Part shown: one piece after another, positions 38,824 through 47,462 of the stretch
Position numbering within the stretch: position 1 is the stretch's first letter
How the letters are laid out: every line of letters starts with the position of its first letter
Origin: Candidatus Eiseniibacteriota bacterium
GTDB taxonomy: Bacteria > Orphanbacterota > Orphanbacteria > Orphanbacterales > Orphanbacteraceae
DNA: 64,000 bases
Assembly (NCBI GenBank): GCA_024276995.1
Contig: JAJRWB010000012.1
Location: 33,618-97,617 of the forward strand
Direction: 5' to 3'
Notes under the pieces: model-generated
Database searches by the model: none
What the model was told of the DNA's origin: nothing
The model's input: the letters and a program-made list of their open reading frames with translations, nothing else
Position numbers and translations under genes: made by a program

Positions 38824-39081
38824 CTACGATTCCGAATCGATCTCGAAGAGGTCGAGCAGCTTCTTGAGAAACGCGCCGTCCGGCTCGCGGATCGGGACGC
38901 GGTAGATTACGGCATCCGCAACGCCCGGCGCCTTTCCTCCGCCCTGCTCGTTCCTCCACGCGGCGGAGATGCCGGCCACCGACCATTCGCCGATCCAGGC
39001 GGTCGCCCTCTCGGGGATATCGACGATGCCGGTGCGCAGCAGCGCGAAGATGATGAGTGCGAGAGAGAGAATGCGCTTCAT
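38824..39081 (-). CDS. Small exported protein of unknown function
   Basis: 85 aa. ATG at 39081, with GGAGG about 9 bases upstream. The N-terminal stretch MKRILSLALIIFALLRTGIV is hydrophobic with two basic residues, fitting a signal or anchor segment. The rest is short and polar, ending DLFEIDSES. No family is recognised. It lies 118 bases upstream of the cobalamin riboswitch on the same strand but is not under it. A hairpin-prone leader (39104-39121) precedes it. Confidence 0.55.
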   Translation of the reverse strand: MKRILSLALIIFALLRTGIVDIPERATAWIGEWSVAGISAAWRNEQGGGKAPGVADAVIYRVPIREPDGAFLKKLLDLFEIDSES

Positions 39082-39103
39082 GATGAAAACCTCCGTTGCC
39101 CCA

Positions 39104-39121
39104 CCCGGTTTGCAACCGGTG
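39104..39121. repeat. Inverted repeat in the leader of the small exported protein
   Basis: ACCCGGTTTGCAACCGGT can fold as CCGGTT-TGC-AACCGG, an 6-bp perfect stem, starting about 23 bases before the 39081 ATG and overlapping its SD region boundary. The rest of the 356-base gap (39082-39437) shows no gene. It could be an operator or attenuator. Confidence 0.4.
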
Positions 39122-39437
39122 TGCCGCCGGGCATTCATCACGATTGACCGCGATCGATCCGTTTTGCCCACCGGAGACGACACGGATGGACCATATGGAA
39201 CGACGCCCCGCGGGGACCGGACGAAACGGTTGGCGCCGGCCACGGCCGATGCCGCCCACACATATCCTCGATCCCCATGGACGGAAGAGCGATTCGAGAC
39301 TATGATCGAGTAACGCGAGGAAGGGAGCGCCTCCGGCAGATCGGAGCGCATCGCCGCCGATCCGGGGGACGGATTCACCCTCGCCGCATGAGTCGATTCC
39401 ATGCCCCTGCAAGAAACGAAAGAGACGTTCGCGCATA

Positions 39438-39992
39438 TTGCCGTTTCTCGCGAGGTCGTACCGGACAGCCGCCGCGGCGGCGATCGTCCTCGCACTTTCC
39501 ATGTCCGCCGCACTCGCCGACCCGGCGCAGATCGGAACACGGGCGCCCCTTTTCACGGAGGTTACCCTGACGGGCGACACGCTCTCCCTCGGCGATCTTC
39601 GGGGAAAAGTCGTGCTCCTCGATTTCTGGGCGAGCTGGTGCGCGCCGTGCCGCAAGGAGATGCCCTTCCTCGTCAAGCTCCGAAACTCGCACAGCGATGT
39701 TCCGTTCGAAATCGTCGCGGTGAACGTCGATAAAAAGGTGAAGAATGCGAAGAGATTCCTCGCCCGTCTCGATCGAAAGCCGCGTTTCCCGATCGTCCTC
39801 GATGCGGCGATGAAGCTTCCACCCCTCTACCGGTTGAAGGCGATGCCGACGACGCTCTTCATCGACCGCGCGGGCGTGATCCGGTTCCGGCACAAGGGAT
39901 TCGCCGAATCGGAGGAGGAAGAATTCGGAAAGGAACTCGAAGAGCTTCTCGCCGAACGGGCGACGATGCCCGGGGAGGAAGAAGCGCGCTGA
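39438..39992 (+). CDS. Exported thioredoxin-fold protein (TlpA/ResA-like)
   Basis: 184 aa from the TTG at 39438. The signal peptide runs to about residue 27 (AALADP). The thioredoxin domain has VLLDFWASWCAPCRKEMPFL with a Cys-x-x-Cys active site near residues 72-75, and a cis-Pro in LKAMPTTLFID near 138. These proteins reduce disulfides outside the cytoplasm, often for cytochrome c or metal-centre maturation. The Glu-rich C-terminus is unusual. The start codon is weakly supported because no clear SD precedes it. A 44-base gap separates it from the CotH-type gene. Confidence 0.8.
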   Translation: MPFLARSYRTAAAAAIVLALSMSAALADPAQIGTRAPLFTEVTLTGDTLSLGDLRGKVVLLDFWASWCAPCRKEMPFLVKLRNSHSDVPFEIVAVNVDKKVKNAKRFLARLDRKPRFPIVLDAAMKLPPLYRLKAMPTTLFIDRAGVIRFRHKGFAESEEEEFGKELEELLAERATMPGEEEAR

Positions 39993-40036
39993 CGGCGACA
40001 TTCCGCCGCCTGAAAAGTCGGTTATGGTTCGGCCGA

Positions 40037-42922
40037 GTGACGCGCCGGACCCGATACGTATTCCCTGCACTCATCGCGGCGCTCCTCGTGTTTCCCGCCT
40101 CGCCCGCGGCGCTCACCCCGCTCCCTTCCGGCGATGGGAGGTACGACGACGCGGGAAGAACGCTCTTCGCCGGCGGCGAAATCCTCTTTGTAGAAATCAC
40201 CATCGATTCGGCGGACCTTGCCGACCTGCTCGCCGATCCCCACGCGAACGAATACAAGAAATGCTCCGCCCGGTTCCACAACTCCTTCTTCGACGAGACC
40301 ATCGGGAATGTCGGGATCCGTGTGCGCGGGAACACATCGCGCGACGGGCGGAAGAAATCGTGGAAGATCCGGTTCAACGCATTCGAAAAGGGAAGGAGGT
40401 TTCACGGCGTCGAGAAGATGAACCTCAACGGCGACAGGAACGATCCTTCCCTCGTCCGCTCGAAGCTCGCGTGGGACCTGATGCGCGCCGCGCGCATCCC
40501 TTCGTCGAGGACGAACCATGTTTATCTGACGATCAACTACGGCGCCGATGTCCGTGGTGTGTTCCTCAACGTGGAGCAGGTCGACGATCTTATGATGAAA
40601 TCGTGGTTCGGTAACGACGGCGGTTCGCTCTACAAGTGCGCCTACAAAACCGACCGCGCCGATTTGCGCTATCGTGCGCCGGGAGACGGTGGTGCGTACA
40701 GGAACCTCGGCGGCGGGAAGACGTACGACGAGAAGAACCTCGACGATCCCGACTACGAGGATCTCGCGGCGTTCATCGGCTTCATCGACGGCGCGACGGA
40801 TGAAGAATTCGCCGCCCGGCTCGGCGAATGGATTCATCTCGACACGTTCCTGCGCGCCATGGCGGCGGACATCGTTCTCGGGAGTTGGGACGACTACTGG
40901 TTCGGCGCGAACAACTACTATCTCTATCACAACGAAGAGACAGGCCTGTTCGAATACATCCCGTACGATCTCGACAACACGTACGGCGTCGACTTCTTCG
41001 GCATCGACTGGTCCCGCCGGCTCTTCAGCGGCTGGGGGACGGGAGGGTTCGGCAGCATTGGCGACAGCGCGCCTCCTTTGATGACGAGGGTGATGTCGAT
41101 CGGCGCGTTCCGGGACGAGATCCGCTGGTACGCGAGGGAAATCGCGGCCCATTCGTTCATCGTCCCGCTGAGAAGGGGAAAGATCGATGAACTCCGAAGC
41201 ATGCTGGAGCCGTATGCCTTCCGGGGGGCCTTTTCCGGATCGACGATGGACAACGGCTACACGAACGAGGTCTTTCGCGCCGCCTTCGATCTCCCCGCCT
41301 CGTTCGCCGACAGCCCGACGCCGTGGGACTACGGTATCAAACCGTTCATCGAGAATCGGTCGACTTTCGTCACCACGGCGTATTCGCCCCCCGTTCGGCC
41401 GCGCGTGAGAATCAGCGAACTGCTCGCACGGAACCGTTCGGGCGATCGGGACGAAGCGGGCGAGCGGGAAGACTGGGTGGAGCTTCAGAATTTCGGCGCG
41501 TCGCGCGTCGAGCTGGGGGGGATGTATCTCACCGACGATCCCGCCAGGCCGAAGATGTGGCGCGTTCCCGACGGCACATCGATCCCGTCGTCCGGGTATC
41601 TCCGTTTCTGGTGCGACGGGGAGGAAGAGGATGGGCCGCTCCACACGTCGTTCCGGCTCGACGCGGACGGAGACGGCGTCGCCCTCTTCTTCGACGACGC
41701 AAGGCTCAACCTCCTCGTCGACTACATCGACTACGAGCGTCTCGGTCCGGACATCTCGTGGGGACGAAACCCGGAAGGAGACGGTTTGTCGCCCGTCTAC
41801 ATGGCCCGCCCGACGCCGGGCGCGGCAAACGTCTATTCGGGAAACATCGCGCCTTTCATCGAGGAGGTTCGCGTCGATCCCCCGTCGCCCCGGGAAAACG
41901 AAGCGCCGGTGATCACGGCGCGGATCACCGATCTCGATGGATCGGTGGTTTCGGCGCGCGTCTTCTTTCGCCCCGGCGGAGACGAGGGAAGCGCGCCCCT
42001 CGCCGATGACGGTGCCGGCGCCGACGGCGTGGCGGGCGACGGCGTCTTCACCAGCCGTGCCGGCGCGTATGGAGAAGGAACGTTCGTGGGCTACTGGATC
42101 GAGGCGACCGACGACAGCGCCGCCGTCGCCTTCTCCCCGCGAGACGCTCCATCCGATAGGCACGGTTACCAGGTCGATTACATCCGCCCGGCGTTATTCA
42201 TCAATGAAGTGTTCGCCGCGGGCGACACCACACCCGGCACCGGCGACTGGGTCGAGCTTTTCAACGGCGGCGCTTCGTTGATTTCGCTGGCCGGGTTGAC
42301 GCTCAGTGATCGCCTCGACGAACCGGATCGTTTCGTCTTGCCCGATCTCCTTCTCGAGCCGGGGGGATTCCTCCTCGTCCGGTGCGAGGGCCGGCCTGAA
42401 CGGGGCGAACTGCATGCGCCGTTCCGTCTCGCATCGGCGGGGGGCGGCGTCGGACTCTTCGCGCCGGCCGCGGCGGGAAGAGTCGTGGTGGATACGGTCA
42501 CCTACGCGGGGCATGGGGCGGGCGAATCGTACCGGCGGCGACAGGACGGTGGGGCCGACTGGCTGAAAGGAACGGGTGCGACGCCCGGCGCGACGAACGG
42601 CGGCGACTCGATCTTCCCCGAGCCGTGGCGCGACGGTTCGCGGCCTTTCACCGTCTGGCCGAACCCAGCGCCGCCGGCGTTTTCCGACGTGATCCTCGCC
42701 TTCCGCCTCCCCGCGACCGGGCGTGTGAGGGTGCGGCTCTACGACGTGGCGGGCCGCGAGAAAGTCGTCGCCCTCGACGGCGTCTTCGGCCCGGGCGACC
42801 ATCGCGTGCGGTGGGAAGCGGCGGCGGGCATGGACGGGATCGGCGTGGCGCCCGGCGTCTATCTCCTCAGGCTCGAGGCGAACGGAAAGCACGAATCGAC
42901 GCGCATCACGATTCTCCCGTGA
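40037..42922 (+). CDS. Secreted CotH-kinase-domain protein with lamin-tail domains and FlgD-like C-terminus
   Basis: 961 aa from the GTG at 40037. Signal peptide to about residue 25. Residues about 55-430 are a CotH-type spore-coat/exopolysaccharide kinase domain (ILFVEITIDSADL, GIRVRGNTSRDGRKKSW, VEKMNLNGDRNDPSL, NVEQVDDL, then the acidic IPYDLDNTYGVDFFG). Two lamin-tail domains follow (ISELLARN..WVELQNFG near 460; INEVFAAGD..WVELFNGG near 720). The C-terminus is FlgD-like (VWPNPAPP, VRLYDVAGREKVV, GVYLLRLEANG). CotH kinases phosphorylate secreted proteins using ATP; the substrate here is not known. Confidence 0.83.
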   Translation: MTRRTRYVFPALIAALLVFPASPAALTPLPSGDGRYDDAGRTLFAGGEILFVEITIDSADLADLLADPHANEYKKCSARFHNSFFDETIGNVGIRVRGNTSRDGRKKSWKIRFNAFEKGRRFHGVEKMNLNGDRNDPSLVRSKLAWDLMRAARIPSSRTNHVYLTINYGADVRGVFLNVEQVDDLMMKSWFGNDGGSLYKCAYKTDRADLRYRAPGDGGAYRNLGGGKTYDEKNLDDPDYEDLAAFIGFIDGATDEEFAARLGEWIHLDTFLRAMAADIVLGSWDDYWFGANNYYLYHNEETGLFEYIPYDLDNTYGVDFFGIDWSRRLFSGWGTGGFGSIGDSAPPLMTRVMSIGAFRDEIRWYAREIAAHSFIVPLRRGKIDELRSMLEPYAFRGAFSGSTMDNGYTNEVFRAAFDLPASFADSPTPWDYGIKPFIENRSTFVTTAYSPPVRPRVRISELLARNRSGDRDEAGEREDWVELQNFGASRVELGGMYLTDDPARPKMWRVPDGTSIPSSGYLRFWCDGEEEDGPLHTSFRLDADGDGVALFFDDARLNLLVDYIDYERLGPDISWGRNPEGDGLSPVYMARPTPGAANVYSGNIAPFIEEVRVDPPSPRENEAPVITARITDLDGSVVSARVFFRPGGDEGSAPLADDGAGADGVAGDGVFTSRAGAYGEGTFVGYWIEATDDSAAVAFSPRDAPSDRHGYQVDYIRPALFINEVFAAGDTTPGTGDWVELFNGGASLISLAGLTLSDRLDEPDRFVLPDLLLEPGGFLLVRCEGRPERGELHAPFRLASAGGGVGLFAPAAAGRVVVDTVTYAGHGAGESYRRRQDGGADWLKGTGATPGATNGGDSIFPEPWRDGSRPFTVWPNPAPPAFSDVILAFRLPATGRVRVRLYDVAGREKVVALDGVFGPGDHRVRWEAAAGMDGIGVAPGVYLLRLEANGKHESTRITILP

Positions 42923-42940
42923 CGCGGCGGCGCTCACCGC

Positions 42941-44596
42941 CTATCGGAGGAGGGTGAGGCGCTTCACGGCTCTGGCGCCCGCATGATCCTCGAGAATGCC
43001 GTAGTACGTCCCCGTCGAAGCGGGATAGCCGTTCTGCGTGTAGCCATCCCAGGTGATGCCCCCCCGGTCGGCGGCGGCCGGCGAGAGGGGTAGGAGACGC
43101 ACCTGCCGCCCCGTGATGTCGACGATACGAATTCGAGCGTCACGCGAAAGGGGCTCGGACCGTTTCCCCTGAACAGAAACATGAAATGTGAATGACCGAC
43201 CCGGGTTCGGCGCGACGAGGAAGAACTCCTCTTCCACCCGGCCGGATCCCGATCCCGATTCGACCGAAACGACGGCGCCGGCCCCGTAGACATACGACCG
43301 ACCGGCGACGCCGTTCGACCACGCCCCCACGGCGAAGTCGGGGTTCGTGTCGCCGCTGAAGGAAAGCGCCGGCGAAGAAGGACTCCCCGCGACGGCATAC
43401 CCGAACTGGTCGCCGATCGCCTCTCCCTGGATGGAGATCAGGTCTCCCGTCAGTGGAGGGGCTCCGCCCGGCGAGAGGAAAGCGAAGCCCGTATCGGCGC
43501 CTCCCTGGTTCGACCCCGGAACCCCGATGACCAGGTGATCGAAGCCACTGCCGGTCACGTCCCCGCAACCCGCCACGCTCCGGCCGAGCCAGTCATCTTC
43601 CGCCGACCCCCGGACGGTGAAATCGGCGGTCCCGTCGAGGAGGGATCCGCCGTAGAAGACGTATGCCGCGCCGGCGTCGAGAACGGCGCCAGTATTCGCG
43701 TACGGCGCGCCGACGGCGATGTCGAGTTCGCCGTCACCGTTGATGTCTCCGGCGGCCGCCACGGAGAGGCCGAACTGGTCTCCCGCCGCCGCTCCGGCGA
43801 CGGTCCAGTCGGCGAGGGTGTCGAGCGACGGCCCGCCGGAATAGACGTAGGCCGCCCCCTCCCACGTGTGGAGCGCGCTCGAGCGTGGAGCCCCGATGAG
43901 CAGGTCGTCCCCCGCGATGCCGTCGACATTGCCCGGCCCGGCGATCGCACCGCCGAACTGATCGCCCGCCGCCGCGCCGTGAAGGACGAGATCGGCCGTG
44001 CCGTCCGGCACAACTCCCCCGAAGAAGACATAGACCGTTCCATTGACCGTGCGCGGCGCCCCGACGGCGAAATCCATGTAGCCGTCGCCGTTGAGGTCAC
44101 CCGCGGCGCCGACCGCCCTGCCGAGATAGTCGCCGGCCGCCGTGCCGGTGATGATCACGTCGGCGACGGCGTCCATCGGGTTGCCGCCGAGAAAGAGATA
44201 TGCCCTGCCGGCGCTCGCCCCCGCGGTGCTGTCCAGGAACGCGCCGACCAAGAGGTCATCGTAATGATCGCCGTTCACGTCGCCCACCCATGCCACGGCG
44301 GCGCCGAAAAAGCTTCCCGGATCGCCGGTGATCTCGAGGTCGGCGACTCCGGCCGGAACCGCCCGGCCGAAGAAGATGGAAACCTTGCCCGCGTTCTGTC
44401 CCGCTTCGTCGCTCGTGCTCGAGCCGACGGCGAGATCGGCCCTCCCGTCGCCGTTCGCGTCTCCACCGAGAGTGAGCGCGATGCCGAACTGTTCACCGGC
44501 GACATTGCCGTCCCAGGAAGCGAGAAGATCGACCTGTGAAAAGGCGGGCGGGACGGAGGCGGAAACCAGGATCAGGATGACAGCCGGAAGCTTCAT
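42941..44596 (-). CDS. Secreted FG-GAP-repeat (integrin-like) propeller protein with FlgD-like C-terminus
   Basis: 551 aa from the ATG at 44596, with GGGAGG 8 bases upstream. Signal peptide to about residue 20 (PPAFSQ). At least six FG-GAP-type repeats with DxNGDGxxDxxVG calcium loops (for example GGDANGDGRADLAVG, GDLNGDGYMDFAVGAP, GDINGDGELDIAVGAP). The C-terminal sorting-like domain is IRIVDITGRQVRLL, ITWDGYTQNGYPASTGTYYGI, ending RLTLLR. It is convergent with the CotH gene (18 bases between). Function unknown; such propellers often bind calcium and ligands at the surface. Confidence 0.82.
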   Translation of the reverse strand: MKLPAVILILVSASVPPAFSQVDLLASWDGNVAGEQFGIALTLGGDANGDGRADLAVGSSTSDEAGQNAGKVSIFFGRAVPAGVADLEITGDPGSFFGAAVAWVGDVNGDHYDDLLVGAFLDSTAGASAGRAYLFLGGNPMDAVADVIITGTAAGDYLGRAVGAAGDLNGDGYMDFAVGAPRTVNGTVYVFFGGVVPDGTADLVLHGAAAGDQFGGAIAGPGNVDGIAGDDLLIGAPRSSALHTWEGAAYVYSGGPSLDTLADWTVAGAAAGDQFGLSVAAAGDINGDGELDIAVGAPYANTGAVLDAGAAYVFYGGSLLDGTADFTVRGSAEDDWLGRSVAGCGDVTGSGFDHLVIGVPGSNQGGADTGFAFLSPGGAPPLTGDLISIQGEAIGDQFGYAVAGSPSSPALSFSGDTNPDFAVGAWSNGVAGRSYVYGAGAVVSVESGSGSGRVEEEFFLVAPNPGRSFTFHVSVQGKRSEPLSRDARIRIVDITGRQVRLLPLSPAAADRGGITWDGYTQNGYPASTGTYYGILEDHAGARAVKRLTLLR

Positions 44597-44670
44597 GTTG
44601 TAACCTCCCTCCCGAACGGGACGAAAAAGGGGAGGCCGGGCGCGACGCCCGGCCTCTGTTGAAGCGCGGC

Positions 44671-45153
44671 CTAGAACCGCTCTTTCTGGACGTGGCCCAT
44701 CGCTTTCCGAACCGCGAAGGCGACGCGCGCGGCAAGGCCGACGGTCTGCGTTCCGGACCCGCCGCAATCGTTGATTGTCAGCGAAGCGGTGTCGTTCACG
44801 CTCCCGCCCGAATCGGTGGCGGTGGCGTCGATGGTCAGCGCTCCGGGTGCCGTCAACGGCGGAACGACGAGCGCCACTTCATCGGAAACGACTTCACCCG
44901 CGGCCAGCTCGAGCGTGCCGACAACGGGGCCGAAGGACGTGCCGTTGAAATCGATCATCACGCTGAGTTCGACCTGCTCGGCATCCGCGCCGACATTCTC
45001 CAGAGAGAAGAAGAAACTCACATCGTCGCCCGGGCACGCCTGGGCCGGGTCGAAGGCGATGTTCAGCGCGACGTCGGCGAACGATGTCGCGGGAACGAGA
45101 ATCAATGCGAAGAGAGCGACGGCCAGGCCTGCGGTGGTCATGATGTTCTTCAA
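44671..45153 (-). CDS. Small secreted CARDB-like protein
   Basis: 160 aa from the TTG at 45153, with AGGAGG 7 bases upstream. Signal peptide MKNIMTTAGLAVALFALILV then PATSFA. The mature part reads as one beta-sandwich of the CARDB kind (VSFFFSLENVGADAEQVELSV, ATDSGGSVNDTASLTI). It has two cysteines. It lies downstream of the anti-sigma gene but separated by 371 bases. Its C-terminus (VRKAMGHVQKERF) is basic. The name rests on beta-pattern only. Confidence 0.62.
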   Translation of the reverse strand: MKNIMTTAGLAVALFALILVPATSFADVALNIAFDPAQACPGDDVSFFFSLENVGADAEQVELSVMIDFNGTSFGPVVGTLELAAGEVVSDEVALVVPPLTAPGALTIDATATDSGGSVNDTASLTINDCGGSGTQTVGLAARVAFAVRKAMGHVQKERF

Positions 45154-45524
45154 CTTTTTTCCTCCTGTGGAATCCCTCCTTAACATCGGGATCGGGATTC
45201 CGATTCGTGTTAACGCCACGGGTAGGAATTGCGGACATCGAATCTCGAGGGGGCGGGACATTGCGAACGGAGGAAGGCGGCCTCCGTGGAGACAACTCCT
45301 ACCCCGTATTGCCATACCCGCGACGGCCGGCTGTCCGCCCGTCCCGGGGACCACGGGGCCGCCCCCCGACCCCCGTACAACCCCGGTTGCAGGCGGTTTA
45401 CGAAGGCGGTCGCCCCTCGAGGACAGACACTTCATTCCCTGTTACACCTGTACGGAAAAAGCGCGGGGATTTCCCAAGGATTCCTCTTCAGATCCTGGAT
45501 TTCCCCGGCCGCGCCGCCCCCCTT
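45154..45524 (-). other. Intergenic region between anti-sigma gene and CARDB-like gene; stem-loops only
   Basis: No gene seen in 371 bases. Two possible stem-loops: ATCGG-GATT-CCGAT at 45191-45204 and ACGGAGG-AAGGCGG-CCTCCGT at 45267-45287. The second has a 7-bp stem but no T-tract. They could shape the leader of the CARDB-like mRNA. Confidence 0.4.
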
Positions 45525-46370
45525 CTACTCGCCCCGGCCGGACGTGTCCGACCCGGCCTCGAGGCGGAATCGGACCAGCTCGGTCCGATACTCCCGCCCG
45601 TCTTCGAGGACGACTTCGAGCCACCACGAGTACTCCCCGCGGTCGAGAAGACCGTCTCGACGGGTCAGCGTCACTGTCGTCGCGGCGGTTTCGATCGTGG
45701 CCACGGGAGAACCGTCGCTTCCGACCACGCGGAGGCGATAGAGAACGGCGCCGGGCACGGAACGCCATTCGAAGGAGATCTCTCCGGCGGGCCCCCGCCG
45801 GATTTCTCCCGTGGGGAAGAGGAGCGTCTCTTTCTCGAGACCGGACGAGAGGCCGCGGTGATCGCGTTTGATATCGGTCTCCCGCTGCGAGTACCAGATT
45901 CCCGTCGCGAGGAGGACGAGGACCGAGGCGGCCGCCAGGCCCGACCGGAAGAGGGGGCCCTTTCGCAACCTTCCGCCGACCGCCGGGCCGCGCCGGCGCC
46001 TGTGCCCATCACGGCCGCCGATCGCGACGGCGTCGCGGATCATCGACTCGGTCGCTTCCACCTCCTCGGCCCGGTCCGCCGCCGTCGATTCCACGGCGGA
46101 CCGGCAGATCACGCAGCGTTCCAGGTGAGATTCCGTCAGTTCCAACACGGCGCCGTCGAGGTTGCCTTCGGAATAGGCTCCCAGAACGAGGGCGCCGGGA
46201 TGATCGTCGCTGTTCCAGCCCGATCCCTCCTTCAGGAACTCGAATGCGGAAGCACACTTCCCGCAGTACCTCATGTGTGCCCGGGCCGACTCGAGAGAGG
46301 AACCGGCAAGTTCACCGTCGAAGAGCATCTCCAATGCTTCGGCATCGATACATTCCCGTTCAGTTTTCAT
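45525..46370 (-). CDS. Membrane anti-sigma factor with two zinc-binding (HxxxCxxC) motifs and extracytoplasmic domain
   Basis: 281 aa. N-terminal anti-sigma zinc-finger domain: CIDAEALEMLFDGELAG then AHMRYCGKC, giving an HxxxCxxC site. A second copy follows: ESHLERCVIC near residue 85, again HxxxCxxC. Next come a basic stretch, one membrane helix (GLAAASVLVLLATGIWYS) and about 120 extracytoplasmic residues with a beta-sandwich feel (WRSVPGAVLYRLRVVG, YSWWLEVVLEDG), like Fn3 repeats. Its start overlaps the end of the sigma gene by 11 bases, the usual sigma/anti-sigma order. The sensing domain would face the periplasm. Confidence 0.82.
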   Translation of the reverse strand: MKTERECIDAEALEMLFDGELAGSSLESARAHMRYCGKCASAFEFLKEGSGWNSDDHPGALVLGAYSEGNLDGAVLELTESHLERCVICRSAVESTAADRAEEVEATESMIRDAVAIGGRDGHRRRRGPAVGGRLRKGPLFRSGLAAASVLVLLATGIWYSQRETDIKRDHRGLSSGLEKETLLFPTGEIRRGPAGEISFEWRSVPGAVLYRLRVVGSDGSPVATIETAATTVTLTRRDGLLDRGEYSWWLEVVLEDGREYRTELVRFRLEAGSDTSGRGE

Positions 46371-47172
46371 AGTTCATCTCTTTTCGCAGCAGTTTCGTGA
46401 TCCGTGCGATCCTCGGGTACACGCTCTTGTAATGTTCCATTCCAATTTCTCCGGCGATCTCACGTGCGGTCTTTCCATCTTCGAAGCGGAGCCGGGCGAT
46501 TTTCCTCTCTTCGGGGGCGAGTCTTTCCAGCGCCGCGAGGTATCTCTCCCGGATCTGTGCGAGTTCCACCCAGCGATCGGGCGATGCGGGGGTGAAACCG
46601 ATCGGCACCCGGCTTTCGATGATGTCCCGCATCTCGTCTTCGTCGAATGAAAGGGGGGCCTGCCTTCGAAAGTGGTAGTCGTGGGCGAGATTGGTTCTGT
46701 AGACGCTCGTCAGGCTTTCCTCGATCGACCGGATATGGGGCGCGAAATCTCTCATTCGCATCTGGATGCCGTACCGGCTGTTGAGCGTCTCGATCACTTC
46801 CGCATAAGAAAGGCCGTCCCAGTAGACGAGAACGAAAATCTTGCGACTGAGCGGCGGCAGTGCTCCGATCGCCCGAGGCATCGTCCGGCGCCCCAGCCTC
46901 GAACGGATCGAGTCGATCGTCAGGTTCCGCGTAATCAGCTTCAACCACGTCGGGAAGCTGCAGAGCTTGTCGCCATCCCCGTCGCCATAGGCGAGAAGGC
47001 GCCTGCCGTTCTCCTCCGCCAGCTTCTGCAGCACATAGAGATAAACGTCCATCCGCTCATCGTCGTCGTCGATCAGCAGGGCGATCGATCGAAGGATGAC
47101 AGGTGTGTAATCCCGGACGAAGCGTTCCCAACCCGCCACGGGATCGGTTCGAAGCAGGTGAATCAGATCCAT
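46360..47172 (-). CDS. ECF-like RNA polymerase sigma factor with a second region-4-like domain
   Basis: 270 aa from the ATG at 47172. Residues about 14-92 resemble sigma region 2 (RMDVYLYVLQKLAEENG, SFPTWLKLITRNLTIDSIRSR). Residues 98-150 look like a region 4 helix-turn-helix (LPPLSRKIFVLVYWDGLSYAEVI), and residues 207-265 like another (LERLAPEERKIARLRFEDGK, TAREIAGEIGM, KSVYPRIARITKLL). Normal ECF sigmas have only one region 4 and are about 180-200 aa. It overlaps the anti-sigma gene. The intergenic repeats upstream may be its own operators. Confidence 0.75.
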   Translation of the reverse strand: MDLIHLLRTDPVAGWERFVRDYTPVILRSIALLIDDDDERMDVYLYVLQKLAEENGRRLLAYGDGDGDKLCSFPTWLKLITRNLTIDSIRSRLGRRTMPRAIGALPPLSRKIFVLVYWDGLSYAEVIETLNSRYGIQMRMRDFAPHIRSIEESLTSVYRTNLAHDYHFRRQAPLSFDEDEMRDIIESRVPIGFTPASPDRWVELAQIRERYLAALERLAPEERKIARLRFEDGKTAREIAGEIGMEHYKSVYPRIARITKLLRKEMNYEN

Positions 47173-47297
47173 CTCGGAGCCGTCCCCCTTTACCGGCGCG
47201 GGCGGCTCCCGGTGATGGGGCCGGCGAATCGTTTCTCGAGAAGTGCCCGGTATAATGAACATATCGGTCGTGAATCTCCCTGTCCCGCGATTTCGAC

Positions 47298-47393
47298 AAT
47301 CACGCGGGAGACCGGTCGACGAACCACCTCCTGGTCTTCCTTTACGGAAAATCACGCGGCGATTCGAAGAGAATCATGCGGGGATTCGAAAAA
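47298..47393. repeat. AATCAYGCGG repeats upstream of the sigma gene
   Basis: AATCACGCGG occurs at 47298-47307 and 47350-47359, and AATCATGCGG at 47372-47381. The last two are the start of a 22-bp tandem repeat: AATCACGCGGCGATTCGAAG / AATCATGCGGGGATTCGAAA (each 22 bp including two more bases). A 22-bp step is about two DNA turns, as for cooperative repressor sites. Confidence 0.65.
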
Positions 47394-47421
47394 AGATCCG
47401 CAATCTAACTCTCTATAATAC

Positions 47422-47450
47422 TTGACGTTAGGCGTTCCGCGTGATATCAT
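47422..47450 (+). promoter_or_regulatory. Promoter TTGACG-N17-TATCAT before the 47463 secreted-protein gene
   Basis: TTGACG at 47422-47427 and TATCAT at 47445-47450 with a 17-base spacer. Transcription would begin near 47457, only about 6 bases before the ATG at 47463, so the mRNA would be nearly leaderless; no SD is present, which agrees. Confidence 0.55.
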
Positions 47451-47462
47451 GATCGTGTCATC

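Noticed and set aside
39082..39437. A second riboswitch in the leader of the small exported protein
   Set aside because: Only a simple hairpin was found; no c-di-GMP, cobalamin or other known aptamer core was matched.
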